Assembly: GCF_050908995.1 (NCBI RefSeq) | Contig: NC_135133.1 | Coordinates: forward strand, 1,654,001-1,718,000 | Source: Andrena cerasifolii | Lineage: Eukaryota > Arthropoda > Insecta > Hymenoptera > Andrenidae | Length of the DNA: 64,000 nt | Reading direction: 5' to 3' | Part shown: in pieces, positions 13,529 to 27,700 of the stretch | How positions within the stretch are numbered: position 1 is the stretch's first letter | How the letters are laid out: each line of letters starts with the position of its first letter | Notes under the pieces: generated by a model | The model's input: the letters and a program-made list of their open reading frames with translations, nothing else | The model's database searches: none | What the model was told of the DNA's origin: nothing | Made by a program: the position numbers and the translations under genes

Positions 13529-14238
13529 GGGGACCTTCTGGTCTAGAACCCCCAAAATAGGTGATCTTTAGGAATTAATTAAAGGAAAACTGCTATATAT
13601 AATTTAATGGGACTTTTTGCATTGTATTAAGGATGTCTTGAGTTATAGAAATATATTTTTTGTTTTATAATTAATCATTACAGACGGCAGTGGGGAGTCG
13701 TTAAAGTCAAGGTGTCAAAAAATTGATCCAAATCGGTGGGACTTGTATCTCCAAAAGTTATTATCCAATTCGACTGAAACTTTTTTTTATTTTGAAGAAT
13801 ATATTTCTGGCTGGGGGGGGGGCAGAAAAAAAATACAGAAATGACATTTTATAAGAAAATAACGACACTTGAAGTTTGAAATCACTTTTTCCCTATATTT
13901 TTCATTATTCAACGCCTTTGAAAATTATAAATCTTCAATTATTTGTATTTTTTCTGCTATCCCCCCTAGCCAGAAGTATATTCTTCAAAATAAAAATAGT
14001 TTCAGTGGGAAATACAGGTCCCACCGTTTTGAGAACACTGTTTCGAGAAAGACGCGTTTAAAGTTTTACGTGGGCGCCGAGTGGCCGGTTGTTGCCCATG
14101 CATTTGCCGCTACTCAAATGCCTATAACTTTGGGAATTTTACGAATCTCAACAAATCCTTTTAAACATGTCTTCCTAAAAGGTTGAACATTCAAAAAATT
14201 AAATAAAAAAAAATCGACTTTTAGACTGGAAGGTCCCC
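13529..14238. mobile_element. family A element, copy A1 (TTAA-flanked, 710 bp)
   Basis: The ends are GGGGACCTTCTGGTCTAGA and its complement, flanked by TTAA at 13525-13528 and 14239-14242. Subterminal arms fold back (CTGAAACTTTTTT...AATATATTTCTGGCTGGGG against CCCCCTAGCCAGAAGTATATT). Weak reading frames inside are by-products of the repeat. Confidence 0.85.
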
Positions 14239-14310
14239 TTAAATAAAGAAGAATAAATAATTGTGAAAGTCACTACCTCGCTTTTGTTTCTTGATGCCTA
14301 GATTAAATAG

Positions 14311-14808
14311 GCCAGTTTACACGTACGGTTTTTCGACGTGTTTGGAGCGTGCACCCCAAACACGCAGGCCAAAACTGTTGCCGTAAATGCTCGGTATACA
14401 GTAGGAATACGCTCCCATGTTTGGATTGCAGGGCCCGGCTTATTCAAAGCATTTCACACAGCCAACTCAACCTCTATCTTGACATAACAGTTTTCGTATT
14501 TTAAAAAAATTTCACACCAGTGTATCGTTGTATTGTTAATTGTTCTTTACACTAACGAAAGACAAATAGGATCTGAGTACGGCAGGAACCTGATGATGTC
14601 GGCTGGCGCGTTGCGTAAAACTTTCCATCTGGCTGGAAATACCACGCTCCACTCCAAAACCTGTCACTTTTGATGTACACTGACACCTTTTGGATCGTAC
14701 ACTCCAGACCTACAATCTGACATGCAGGTTTGGAGCGCACACTCCAAACTTGCGCTCCAGCATACCATTCTGGTGCGACATGTTAAAACACACAGATTAG
14801 ACTGGTCC
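14311..14808. mobile_element. MITE-like element with GGCCAGTTTACACG end and repeated TTTGGAGTGTGC palindromes
   Basis: The left end GGCCAGTTTACACGTACGG is partly matched at the right by the complement of GGACCAGTCTAATCTGTGTG. Near each end lies a palindrome of the form GTTTGGAGCGTGCACCCC or TTTGGAGCGCACACTCCAAA. The superfamily is not resolved. Confidence 0.45.
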
Positions 14809-17800
14809 ATCACTTGGTTTATAATTAAATATAAAAAGTAAAACTACACGCATAATGTGGTCGAACGAACGTGGAAGTCTTTCGTGAACAAATGTGTGTG
14901 TGTGACCTGTATTTACATCACTGTAATAAACATAATGTTTTTGTGTTTAAAGTCGAAACTACGTACAGAGTATTTTATACAGAAGAAATGAGCCTTCGGT
15001 CATCTAAACTCCCCTCCTTGTTAAATTGGATTCCTGGTGGATTAGTAGCTTATCTCACTTCAAGCAATTTATATTTCTGGGGTAGAGTTGTCCCTGGCTC
15101 AAGTGCTGACTCCCTTCGACTATGCAATCGACTTTCTACATGAAAAATGCCGCAAGTTAGGGAACGAAGTTCCCAGAAAATAGGGATTGCTTATTGAAGA
15201 AAGTTCTGCTTTATGTAACTGGCGCTCAAACAACTCAGCTCCCTTAAAATTTATTAAGAGCAACCAAGATTTTCTTTTCAACTCCTGTTCTCAATTCGAA
15301 ATAAAGGTGCTATCACCGTCCACTAAAGTATCTTAACCAATGATTAAAATGGAACAAACTCATACATGTTCCTCTTCTACTCTAACGACGTTGCTTATTA
15401 TTTAATTTTCAATATAATCGAGTTAAATCGAACTGCTTATTCAACAGCTGTAAACAGGCACCTATCTAGTCTACTCTTCAACGTAATCCATATTTGTCGA
15501 GGCATTTATCTGAACGATAATCCACGAAAATCGTCCAAGAGATTAAACTGAGAAATCTTGTTTAATGATTTTGAAAGTATATCAGGAAGTGTACGAGTCC
15601 CTGATTTTGTTCAAATTTTGTATAGAATTGGCACATACCTACTATTTACAATAATCTGGCAAACACATTATGTGCAGTGCTCAACATTTAGAGAAAAAAT
15701 GAAGTTCAAAAGTTTGTCTATTGTAGATTACAGAAATAAAAAAAAGAAGGAAAAACGTATGCAGAGTGTTTCCAAAAGATAGTAAAAAAATTTTCGAGCT
15801 TGTAGTACTCATTGAAGTAGTAAAAAATGCTTAGTAGTCATAAGAAGTGAGCAAACTAATCTTTTCGGAATAAACAGCAATTTCCAATTTAAATAATGTA
15901 ATTTACCTATTTGCACCTCTTCATCGTCTTCAAAGAAATTATTTCATTTAATTCAATGGTTACTACTAATCTCAAATCCTTTCAACTACTTTTTGTTTGT
16001 CAACACTCTGTATATACACTTAAAATTACTACACCGATTACAGTTGAACACAATACATCCAAATTACAGTTTAGCACTGGAAACAATAAATTCTTGAACC
16101 TTATCCTTCGCAAAATTTTGACTAGAGCACCCTACACGTCTAACACACTATTATACCCAACGTGCACTATCAATACATCAGTCTGAGCCCGGAAAGGAAA
16201 CAGTTACTTATAGACTCTGGCAACGTTGTATTTTCCAAACAAGCTCAGAACCAGCAAAGTGATGACTTAAACCCCCCCTAATTTCCCACGGACTACATCC
16301 TACTGCAGTTGCATCAAAATCCCTCTTCATGAAGTGCAAAAGCCGAACGACTCGTCGCGGAACCCCCTGAGTGATCAGGAATCGCCTGTCGACCATTTGT
16401 TCAGTCACAAAAGAAAAGAAACACCTGTCATAGGAGACTAGTTCCAGATGGTATCCTTTTCGCCGGCATCGCGATGACGTTTTGCTGCCTCGAATTCCGA
16501 ACACCGTGGAAATCCCATCGGGGGATCCGCCAGCGCTGAAGAAGCCTCGAAACCCGCGACAGATTTATGAGCGCGCGGAATGTTTCCCGCGTTTCTCCTG
16601 CCAGCCATTCGCGTGCACGAAACCAACGCGACGTGCCGTCGGGAAATTGGTCGCGGGATGTCGATATCTCGGATCGAAGCCCGTTTTATTGGCCGTCTCG
16701 CTCCACAGAAATATATACTCGCGATACTCGCTGATAACTTTCGACAGAACTCGGGGATCGAGATGGGCGCCCTCTTTTCGCGAATGTTGCTTAAAGCTCT
16801 GCTTGCGGTGGGAAATTTGAAGGAGATGTGGATAGTAAAGTTTCGATATCTTTGAAGTTCACGGAGGAACGACGTTGAGCTTTTTTATACTGGTGGAATA
16901 ATTTTAGGGGTGTTTATTAGGTGGTGGACGTTGGGTGACTATGATTTCAGTTTCTCTGCTGTTCGAGAGTAATAATCTATTAGGAAAGTTACATTACATT
17001 TTTCTTGGGTAATACTATAGGTTCCTGAATTTTTTAATAGATGGGGAGAATTATTGGGGTGAACTGTGGGTTGTATTCTATGCAGTATTTTTGCACTCAA
17101 AGTGTCGGGAGGAATCAATTTCTGTGGATAAAATATATGGTGTTATTTAACACATACACCACTGTACTTTTCTTGTGTGATTTCTCTAAATGTCTCGAAG
17201 CCACGATTCTATAAAACCTCTGCAAATTTGAATTCCAAATATTCAATACTCAACAAAAATTAGATCCCAAAATCTGTAATTTTTGCAACACTTCGATTTC
17301 CGCTGATTCTTAAATTGAGGAAACGTATTATCTAAAAAGAGTGAATTCTCCGTAACATAAATAGTGGCACTGAAAGTGAAGAAGGTTACCAGCTCGAATC
17401 CCACCCACTTCCCCAGGCTCCTCTTCCTCCTTCTGCAATTCCGGCATTAAGAGCCCCTTCGCTGAAATAGTACACGTAAAATTGCAAATCCGGGGCTAGG
17501 ATTTCTCGCAGGAATCCGGAATTTGTACCGACAGGTTAACAGAATCCCCTCCCCCGTCCAAGACGTAATCCGTGCCTCAGCGTTCCGTCGTTCCCATTAC
17601 TTTCCCCACGGAGTATAAGTGCGGACGAGGATCCCGGCCGAGTAACGAGGAAAGGATGAAGACGGAAGGCAGGTGTCGTCGGTTAAACGCAGACACGGGG
17701 ACCGGCCTGAATTTTTAAGAGGAATTCCGCCGCCTCGCGCAACCACGGGATTACTCGGCAGCCCCGTTTAATTTCGAAACGCGCGAAACATTGATTCGCT

Positions 17801-19280
17801 CCGCTTTAATTCCGTGCCGAGAGATCAGCGTAGATTCCCTCAGCTGTCTCTTGCCTGTTCCACGAACGAGATTGCGTCGGAATTACTCGTTCGATCGAAT
17901 ACACGCAGCCGCGACGCAAACGCGGTGCCAAGGAGAACGCGTATTATCGATATCACGTCGGGCTACCACGAATCCGAGCCCCTGCAGGGGCTGCGTTTCG
18001 TTCCCACTCGACGCCGCGGCGTATAGGTTGCCGCAACGTTTCGGGTGAAGTCATGTTGCCAGATCCGATCAATTATGAATTGGTACGCATCGGGGATGTT
18101 CGGTTTAATCAACCCCCGGGATTACGCGCGCGGCTGCACCTTGGGCAAATGGATGCGGAGGCGCGCTGAAAGCTTCAGGACGTTGGCAGAGAATGAAGGG
18201 ACTGGATTCACGCGACTACTGACTAAAGGGAACGCGAGGGCAGTCACAGTGGTTCGGTGGTCGTGCGGACATTTTTCACGACGGCGTATTTCATTAGGCA
18301 GTATTATTAGTGGGTTCATGTATACGCAAAAGGAAGTAGAGTTCATCAAGAAGTACGAGTTAGGCATGTGCAGGGGCAAGGTGGTTTTACTTTGAGAGAC
18401 AAGCTTAACACTGCAGAGAGTTTCCAAAAGTATCTATTTGGTCAGTGTTGCTACAGCTGTAGAGAAGAAGACAGAAGTGTCTTTTAGCAGAAGTGTCGCT
18501 TGAGGCGGGATTCGGCCATACACTGGTAAAGTGTTCGAACGGATATCATGGCTTCGGCACCTAAGAGAGAATCCCGTGCGCCATTAGGTCCGGCTGGTGA
18601 ATAGGAATTACTCCAAAACTAATGGTGGCAGTTATACACGACTAACACAGCAATCAATGGGTTTTAAAGGTTCCCTACTAATCCCTCATTATCCCAATTC
18701 CAAGCGTCAATCACATTTACCACAGTCGGCTACCCAAAACACTAAAAATTCAACCCCGGCTAAAGCACTGTTTTATATCAATGGGGAGGCAGTCTGGCCG
18801 TCCCTTTAGGGACTGAAACACGATCCAGAGGGCGACGGGCGTGTTCAATTTTTGGACACCGTCTCCCGGAAGAGGTGGCATTTTAGATCGTTACACCAAG
18901 TTCCAGGACTTCCGTTCCAATTCCAGGTCGACGCCACCGTCATCTCCTGATCTAGTCCCGGTGGCACGTAAGTGGTCTCGCCGCCCGTCGCGAAAACGGG
19001 AAGTCGCGGTGTAGATGGGACGTTATTCTCGCCACGGAGATTGGCTATTCGTTACCGTTCGACCAGGCCGCGTGCAGGCCCGGCAACTGACTAAACGAGA
19101 AATTCAGGCGGATTCTCCTGAATCATGCCTGAGCCTTCGGCAGACACAGCGCGTACGGTGCAAGGAAGAATGGGGGATTTGCCGGATGACCGAGATGGGA
19201 CGGCTAACGAAAGATGGCGAAGGGTAGTGGGCTTTCCACATAAGACACTTTTGTGGGTCATTACTCGTGTTTTCGATGTA
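14809..19280. other. no gene seen
   Basis: Intronic. GC-rich, CpG-containing patches at 16440-16800 and 17400-18260 have short frames on both strands and may be regulatory, but nothing specific was recognised. Confidence 0.45.
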
Positions 19281-19896
19281 CAGTGAGTAAAAAAAGTATT
19301 TGGACGGTTTTTGAAATCGTATAACTTTTTTAGAATTGGTCCAAACGACTTGAGTTTTTTTTTAGAAGCTGGAAGGATTAGTTTGCTAAATGACGTATTT
19401 GGTCGTTTTGAAAAAAAATGTATTTGGTCGGAATAGCCAAAAAAAATAGTAAAGATTTTTTAACTTTTTTTGTGAGCTTGTAATGAAAATTAAAAAAAAA
19501 GTTTGTAGATTGCAGTAAGTTGTATACGTGCCTAAAATTTCATCGCGAAAATTCCCGAAATCAGCGATTTTCGACCTTATTCTGCGATCTTTAAACGTTT
19601 GTAGCTCGGAGCAACGTTAACCGATTTTGATGAAATTTTCGGCACGTATACAACTTACTTCAATCTACAAACGGGTTTTTTGAATTTTCATTACAGGCTC
19701 ACAGAAAAAAGTTAAAAAAACGACCTTTACAATTTTTTTTCTATTCCGACCAAATGCATTTTTTTTCAAAACGGCGAAACACGTCACTTAGCAAACTAAT
19801 CCTTCTAGCTTCTAAAAAAAACCCATGTCGTTTTGGACCAATTCTAAAAAAGTTATGCGATTTTAAAAACCGTCCAAATACTTTTTTTACTCACTG
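19281..19896. mobile_element. Tc1/mariner-type fold-back element, 616 bp
   Basis: The terminal repeat CAGTGAGTAAAAAAAGTATT is mirrored at the right end. The element is flanked by TA at 19279-19280 and 19897-19898. Inverted similarity runs through almost the whole length, giving arms of about 300 bp. Tc1 elements start with CAGT and duplicate TA, which fits. No transposase is present. Confidence 0.8.
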
Positions 19897-19898
19897 TA

Positions 19899-21264
19899 CA
19901 CTACCGCTCGAAAATTTGTGCTCTGCAGTCGAATACAAAATGTAGGGAGCAACATCTTACATACAATCTCTGGAATAGTAATGATAATAATGATTTCTCA
20001 AGTTGTAGTTGCTTATGTGGTTTTTTAAGAGATGTGTTTCCGCAGAAATATGAACAAAAGTTACATAAAGTAGGAACGAAAATGTCAGAATTGTATAAAG
20101 TATACAGTAATAAAAATCAGGTGGGTATTTTGGCAAAAAGAACATTTCACGATAAATAGCCAAAATTTAAGAATTTTGTTCACTAATAGGTGTGCTCAGT
20201 CTTTTAACTAACTAATGGCGAATTTGTACTCACTCGATTTCTAGCTTCTTCTATTTTTTTTTTAATTGTTCGCACTAGAAGTATACCTACCAGAGACACC
20301 GAAGCTTTGAAGAATGGTCCTATTCGGAGTTTATACAATAAAATCAAGAATTGACTTTGAAATTACTCTGCCCCATTATTTTTGTACTTAATAAGCACCG
20401 CACTGACTAAAGATACCTCGGGTTCGCCGACGAGCAATTAAATTAGAGGGGAGTCCACTTTTACCAAGCGAAGAGTGTCACAAGAGTGTCTCGTGTGAAA
20501 CGGCTTTCAGGGCCAGCAGAATAGGATGGGCTAGCAACAGCGTCGATCGTTCTTCAAAAGTGTCGATCAAGATACGAATTAACTTCCCTATAGCAAGGCG
20601 TTGTATTCAGCTGCAACCACTTCTGGATTCTCTATGTAAAGGTTCTCCGATAATATTGGAAGTTCACACTCCCTCAAGCGTTCGTGGTATGCAGATTCTC
20701 AGCGTTTCTCCATGAAGTATGGAGCGTGAGGTAGCTCCCTTAACTCTTCGGGCGAGAGGCTGTTCCAAGATGATGAAATATGCGCATCTTGTTAACCACG
20801 GAGAATTAGGCTTCCCACTGGTGTACCAATTTTAAGGAATTTGGCGCCGTTGTGTTGTTCCCATGCATAATGGAAATGGTTTCGTTGCAGATAAAGGTGT
20901 AAGACCGTCTGGATTATCCTCCATTTTCAGCTTTTCGTCCAGCGGAACTTAACATCATCTTAATTTTTGGTTCGCAATTTGTTTCACATTTATTAGAAAT
21001 GAAACTTGAGTCGAACAGGCGAACGTATTTTTCAATTCCACGTCGATATAAAATAAGGAAAAAGAGGCTGAAATTAGGAAAATCTTTACAGAACTGATAT
21101 GTTTCTATGATTGACCGTTGCAGATTAGTTTTCTATCACTTGTTAGGAAGCTAAAGAAAATTTGAAATATGCTGGCAAGGGAAGTGTTAATGTGATACAT
21201 ATTGTTAGTAGTTATCACAAGAATTACTGAAAGTTGAAACATTCGTTAAACCTCGAAGTATAGT
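19899..21264. other. no gene seen
   Basis: Intronic sequence without recognised content. Confidence 0.5.
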
Positions 21265-21268
21265 TTAA

Positions 21269-22709
21269 GGGGACATTCTACTCTCTCGGTCGAAAAATCA
21301 GCCACTTTTCGGTGATGGTGTTCATAATGAAATAAACACTTAAGGCGACCTTCCGGTCTAGAGCCCCAAAAAATAGGTGATTTTTAGGAATTAATTAAAG
21401 GAAAACTACTCTGTATAATTTAATGGGACTTTTTGCATTGTATTAAGGATGTCTTAAGTTATAGAAATATGTTTTTTGTTTTATAATTAATCATTGCAGA
21501 CGGCGCTGGGAAGTCGTTAAAGTCAAAGGTGTCAAAAAATTCATCTAAATCGGTAGGACTTGTATCTCCAAAAGTTATTACCCGATTCGACTGAAACTTT
21601 TTTTATTTTGAAGAATATACTTCTGGCTAGGGGGGGGGGGCAGAAAAAAGAACAAAAATTACTTTTTTTAGAAAATAACGACACTTGAAGTTTGAAATCA
21701 CTTTTTCCCTATATTTTTCATTATTCAACGGCTTTGAAAATTATAAATCTTCAATTATTTGTATTTTTTCTGCTATCCCCCCTAGCCAGAAGTATATTCT
21801 TCAAAATAAAAAAAGTTTCAGTCGAATCGGATAATAACTTTTGGAATTACAAGTCCCACCGTTTTGAGAACACTGTTTCGAGAAAAGGCGTTTAAAGTTT
21901 TACGTGGGCGCCGAGTGGCCGGTTGTTGCCCATGCATTTGCCGCTACTCAAATGCCTATAACTTGGTGAATTTTAGGAATTTTAACAAATCCTTTTAAAC
22001 ACTTATTCCTAAAAGGTTGAACATTCGAAGAATGAAATAAAAAAAATCGACTTTCAGACCGGAACCTCCCCTTAACGTTTTCGAATTTCTGGGGATATAT
22101 TCTACCACTCTTGGAATACAAGAAAGAATCTTTGTTGTTTGTTTATTTCATTTGTTTACATAAATATTTCGCAGTGAAGTTGGCGGCTTCAGAATTGCTG
22201 GCGGTTGAAATTTCGGACGACTGGATCATCGGAAATAAAAAAACCAAACATATTTCTAATTCGCAGGAGTATGGTTATCTCGCTTTCCACGAAATAACAA
22301 TTTTGAACATAAATTATTAAAATGGGAGTCGATCAAAGTTGAAAGTACCGAAAAGGGCATTCCTTTTCTGTTTAATAGATATGAAATGTGGGAAAATATT
22401 AAAAAATCTTGAGCTACTTGAGGTTAGCGAGATAGCCACACTCCTGCAAATTAAAAATATGTTTGGTGTTTTTGTTTCCGACGATGCAGTCGTCCGAAAT
22501 TTCAACCGCCAGCAATTCCGAAAACGCCAACTTCACTGCGAAGTATTTAAGTAAACAATTAAAATAAACAAACAACAATGATTTTATTTTGTATTTCGAG
22601 AGTGGTACAATATACTCCCCGAAATTCGAAAACGTTAAGTGCGTATTTTATTATAAAAACCATCACCGAAAAGTGGCGGATTTTTCGACCGAGAGAGTAG
22701 AATATCCCC
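21269..22709. mobile_element. family D fold-back element, interrupted by A2
   Basis: The ends are GGGGACATTCTACTCTCTCG and its approximate complement, flanked by TTAA at 21265-21268 and 22710-22713. The subterminal motif is GGTCGAAAAATC. The arms mirror each other through CACTTTTCGGTGATGGT. Without A2 and one TTAA the element is about 709 bp. Confidence 0.85.
21344..22071. mobile_element. family A element, copy A2, nested inside D
   Basis: It is 728 bp with the same ends as A1 (left end mutated to GGCGACCTTCC), flanked by TTAA at 21340-21343 and 22072-22075. The untouched mirror arm of D shows the pre-insertion site. Confidence 0.9.
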
Positions 22710-22713
22710 TTAA

Positions 22714-23478
22714 GTGAAAAGAAACCATTGCAAGCTGTAATACAATATCAAAAAGTGATCCTTACTTAACTAAAAATACACAGAACATTTCCATAGTTCG
22801 CAGTTAGCTTCCTTTACATTCTCAACTGAGAACTGCAGCACAAGCTACGAAATAAAAAAAAAAAAAAAAACAAGGAAAGACGTAATATTCCCCCAGAAGA
22901 ATGGCCGAATCCCGAGACCCAAGAAATGCGCGTCGATGGATTCGAATCCATGCAGAGGCATATTTACACGAATCAGGCGCACGCAAATAAGAATCGAGGA
23001 TCCAGGCCGAGGAGCCCGTTCAAAGGAACCATCCGCGTGGGAGTTGCGAGCGGGCTGCAATTTATTCTCTGAGCCGATTGCTCGTCATTTCTCGACAAAA
23101 GCACGCGCTCGCGAAGAATTAAGTCCCAGACCGATGGGATGGCGTGTCCCGCCCTGGCGGCAACGTGTCTGTGAGCACGTAGCGAGGCGAGAGCCTTTAA
23201 ACACCCTTCACTCCGCGGGGAAGACGTTATAAAATGTCGCCGTGTAACAGGTCGACGCTTCTGGCCCCGTTTCCCCAGCGTCGGAGATTGGCTATTTGTT
23301 ACGCTCTCGCAGCAACCGCCAGGAAAAGTAGAAACGATATGAACGGCGGATTAATTTCAGCTGCCCTTTAAGGGATGAACCAGCGGCGCTAATTAAAAGG
23401 GAAAAAGAAGCGCGGGCGTTTGACGGGGATCATATACGAAGAGCTTCCTTTACCAGACCCGCCTCGGAGATTAAATTG
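22714..23478. other. no gene seen
   Basis: A poly-A run near 22855 is followed by a GC-rich patch (22900-23460). The short frames were not recognised. Confidence 0.5.
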
Positions 23479-23530
23479 AAGACTTGCTGCAAAAAGGAGC
23501 CAGCTCCATAATTTGCTGGAATTCAGTTAT
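23479..23530 (+). mobile_element. isolated left end of a K element
   Basis: GAAGACTTGCTGCAAAAAGG followed by AGCCAGCTCCATAATTTGCTGG and ATTCAGTTATAGGCAG matches the left end of K at 29000. No matching right end is evident before the J element at 23702. Confidence 0.55.
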
Positions 23531-23701
23531 AGGCAGCACCGTATGTTGGCAGTATTAAAGTCAGTGTTCCTACTCCTGTGCTTGTTGACACTTTCCCTAC
23601 CCAAAGAGATGTTGGGGCCGGAACTCTCGCAAGAGACACCATCGAGGAGTCCAGCGCTGATTTTTTTCTCCTTGAAATATGTTGTTAAGCTCAAAGTCTA
23701 A

Positions 23702-24709
23702 GGCCGCGTCCGGATCTGAACCGAACGCCACTTGAGACTCCCTAATGCCGCGTTCCTACGCGTGGAACGTATATTTCTAGCGACTTTGAAGGACGGAGAG
23801 GGTTTAGAGTAGTGCAGACCCAAGGTCTGTTGCTGTCTGTTTTTTTTTATAAATTTAATACATGCAGATATACACAGCGGCTGCTTGATCTGCGGACATG
23901 GTGCTCGTATGAACGGTGAAATTATTCTGAGAGTCCCGTAGACATTTCGAACCGTAGGCGTAGGTACGCTTGGGGAGGTCTGTGGGACACTCTTCGTTTA
24001 TGACCAACTTGTCTTGCTTCTTCAAACTACTTGACACCCCCAATGGCAAGGACGACAACAAGTCATGGTGGTGTGAGCGACAGGGATGCACCACTACAGT
24101 TGTTTACCCTATGTGGGTGAGCCGTTCCTTTGATGGGTAGGGACTTTACTGACATCGGCTGGGAACAGCCTGAACATCTCGGCGAGCCTGACTTTCGTTT
24201 GGTGGAGGGTCCCGAGGTCCCTTCCTCGGTGTCATATGGCAGGCAAACCTTTCTGCACTACTCTAAACACTCTCTGCCCTTCGATCTTTAATTGTCGCGA
24301 GCCACGAGACTCTATCTAAACTGGTGAAAATTGGTAGAAACATACACATGTAGGAACGCGGCATTAGGGGGTCTCAAGTGGCGTTCGGTTCCTGTTCGGT
24401 TCAGATCTGGGCGCTGCCTATGAAGAACAGTTTGGGTTTGAAGGTTCGACGTAGACTCTTCGCGCACTATTCCCGAAAAGTCCTTGTTACGCACAGCTGC
24501 TCCGTTCATCGCGAACCGAAACCACAAAAAGAAATAAATCGCGAAATGGCACTGGGAGGAAAGCATCTTCCCCGCATCCTGCGGAGTTTCCAATTTCGAA
24601 GATAGCGATCGTTGTCTAAACTGGCGAAAACCGCTAGAAATATACGTTTCACACGTAGGAAGTCTCAAGTGGCGTTCGGTTCCTGTTCGGTTCAGATCTG
24701 GACGCGGCC
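23702..24709. mobile_element. element J with long GGCCGCGTCC inverted ends
   Basis: The left arm GGCCGCGTCCGGATCTGAAC is mirrored at 24661-24709 and again, longer, at 24340-24412. The better pair is 23702-23810 with 24262-24412; the last 300 bp look like a second, partly duplicated right arm. It is hAT-like in style, but no target duplication is proven. Confidence 0.7.
23835..24262 (-). mobile_element. retroelement-like insert between the J arms
   Basis: On the minus strand the segment ends in TTTATAAAAAAAA next to the J arm motif GAGTAGTGCAGA. It carries an open 79-codon stretch ending at 23855 that was not recognised. The A-rich end and its position between inverted arms suggest a retroposed insert, but no reverse transcriptase was seen. 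Confidence 0.3.
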
Positions 24710-24712
24710 TAA

Positions 24713-27700
24713 GAGATGCGTATTTTTTTTAAGAGCATTTAAAACAGCACCACATTCTTCAAAAATCGACATTTCCCGTTCTGCCACTATAAACGCCAAA
24801 TGTCCAACAAATAACGTGCATTTTAAAGCAAAGGCGTATTATAAAATGATCTTTGTGGTAACATTTGCAAAAGTGGCATCCAGAGGAGTGGGATACTAGA
24901 GAAACCAGAAAGCTTAAATCATCCCTTAAACTTGAGATTCAGCAAAAATAAAGAAATACGCGTCTTTTAGATTTTTGTGCTTGACAGCATATAAGGAGCA
25001 AAAAATCTGCGCCAGACACGTCGATAACGTCTCTTGTCAGTTGAGCCACCCTTTGCTGTCTACCTCACCACTGCCACTAAAAAAGGCCAAATACAAGTAC
25101 GTCATGCATTTAGAGACAAACTTTGCTCCCCCTAACGAAATTGAATGTTATAAACACATGGTTAACCCAGAGCGTTCTTTTGCCTATATCTCTGGATGTA
25201 CTGCACCGTTTTTAATGCTCTTTATTTTGATCGATTCATAAGACAATAAGGAAAAAGTATATATAAAAGAGATTTAGTCGTAAATCGTTTGGTACTTGAG
25301 ACATCTTGAAAATAAAGAGACCAAGTTAGTGAGAGTTCTGAAATTTTGTTTTTCTTTCAAGCGCTGTTTCTCTCAGAAAATGATACGAGGGTTTAATTAT
25401 ACAGCAATCGAAAGGTTCCGAGTCATACTTTGAGGGAAAAATGCGTTATTACGATTGGTTCAGGAGAATATAATTATTTGGCGAGGTGAAGTTGAGCAAT
25501 CTTTTACTTCTACCGAACAACTGTTCGCTATGAATAATCGTCTTTTTCGTTGAAAATAAGGAAATAAACTGCTGCTGGCATTGAGTATACAGTATCGGAC
25601 GTAATTTCATTGACCCACTGTGACCTATGAGGGTAAATGTAATTATTTACTCAAGATAAGAGGAGTTTATAGAATCTGGTGCAAAAAGGAGGCAGACTCC
25701 AAATTTTGAAAATAGTAATAGTGCTAAATGCTACGTTATAATATGTAGATTTCAAGTGGCTAAGATACTGTAACATATGATTAAAAATATTTTGCCAACA
25801 CTGATTTTATTAATTTTCCAAAAGTTAATACGTTTGGACGTGTTCCCCTTTTGCCGGAAAGTCTCTTATTAGTCTTACTTAGCTGCGAGAGCTGATCTCG
25901 CGCTTTCGTTGCAAGGGAAATGGCGCGAAAAAATTTGAACGCGCGTGTGAATGTGAAAGTGGCGCAGATTCATGGATATTTGTTTCTTCTTTTTTGAGAT
26001 CTTTCGAAGCTGTCATCTCGAAAACCGTGGGGTGTAATACTTCTTCAAATTCTTCTGTTCATGTATTTATTTACCAGTTAGTAGAAATTATTATTATTAT
26101 CAAGCTTTGTTACGGCTTTCGTATCTCTTGATTTCATGAAGTGTATATAGTTGCAAGAATAATTAGTATTTGAACCGAAGATTTGCTGCGAAATATTTCC
26201 AAAGTGGCAAATTTAGGTAGCACTGTTACGCGTGAAACATTCTTCTCCAACATCAAAGCATTCCATTTCCAAAGGCACAATTCAGGCCGAAGGTTTAATT
26301 AGAAGTAAAAAATTTGCTGCTTAAATAGATGGAAAGTAGCACACCACTAAGTGGAAGGATTAGCACGCGCGTTATGTGGCTGCATTATTCAATTATTCAA
26401 TGCGGAGAAGCTTAGCCACTAATTCCCATTTAAATTTCGCACGTCAAGTAGCTCATTTTGTCACATCCATCTACATCCAATAAAAGAAACCCCAGCATTA
26501 AAATACAATTCTGAGGAATCGCCCAAAACAGGATTCGCTCGTCGAAACAGAAATAACATCGGCGAACATTTCACTCAACCCCTAAGAGATCTCGCCCCGA
26601 GCTTTTCGCTCTCGCGTCGTTTCAATTTTGCATTGCGAGCGATCGAGCTTCGCCGGTGAATCCAAGACCCCCGAGGAAGCAGTTGGCAAACGTGCTCGAG
26701 ATTTCGAAAGCTTTCCGGGAGCAGCGGCGCAAGGCGTGTCGAAGAAGGCTACTGGCACCCTCTGCCAGCGCCCTCGGCGCATAAAAACACCACCTTACGC
26801 GAACTAGCCCCGGATATTTCCAAATCTCCTACCAACTACGACATCGCCTCGTTACGTTGCTTACTGTTATCGTCCACGAGATTCCCTCCAACCCTCCCCC
26901 TGCTCACTTCGACATTATCGCGACGCCAGTAGCTCGCCGCAAAATGGGTCGTGTATCGGAATTATATCTGGGAGTAACAATAGCGTCGTCTCGTTCAGAA
27001 TCGGGTTTCGTGAGAGCCGCAGCTCGAGCAGCCCCTAATTAGCAACACGAGCCACTGATTATTTATTTTTCTTTTTTTTATTAGGTCGTTCGACAACGAA
27101 ACCTCCTTTCCGCGAATAAAAATATCGGAACCACACTGGCTTTCGAATGTTGACCAGCTATCGAAGGAAGCTGTTCGTTAAGAGTGGAAATATGCTGCTC
27201 ATCGATTAACATGCCGTGCTTTGACATTTAGCAGGAAAAACTGGGGAGTGCAGGGGGAAGTTCGTTCTTCGATCGATGGATGTTATTTTGATATTCGAAA
27301 CTGGGGTGTGGGGTCCGTCAGACTTGGAGGGTTTTAATGTTGATGGGAGGTTATTAATTATTTTGGGAGTCAGGGTGATGTGGAGGGGGGTTGAAATGGA
27401 CTCGTCGTTAATTATTTGCAGAAATCGAGAGGTACCTTGCCTGAAATCGATTTGGGGGAATGAAGTTTTGAATTGTGAAAGTGTTAAGTTCTGGGTACAA
27501 GATATCTTGTTCGATTAGACACTTTTGGGAAAAGCAATAACGTATTTTTTTTAAAAAAAAAAAAGGATAAGCAAAAAAGCTGTGTGGAATTGTTTTATCG
27601 AATTTCTAAAAGATGGGGATTGTGCGTTGATATAATTGCCAGGTAATTTGCCATTTAAATTTTGCTGGGAAAACGTGTGTACCTTGACAAGTTCTAATAC

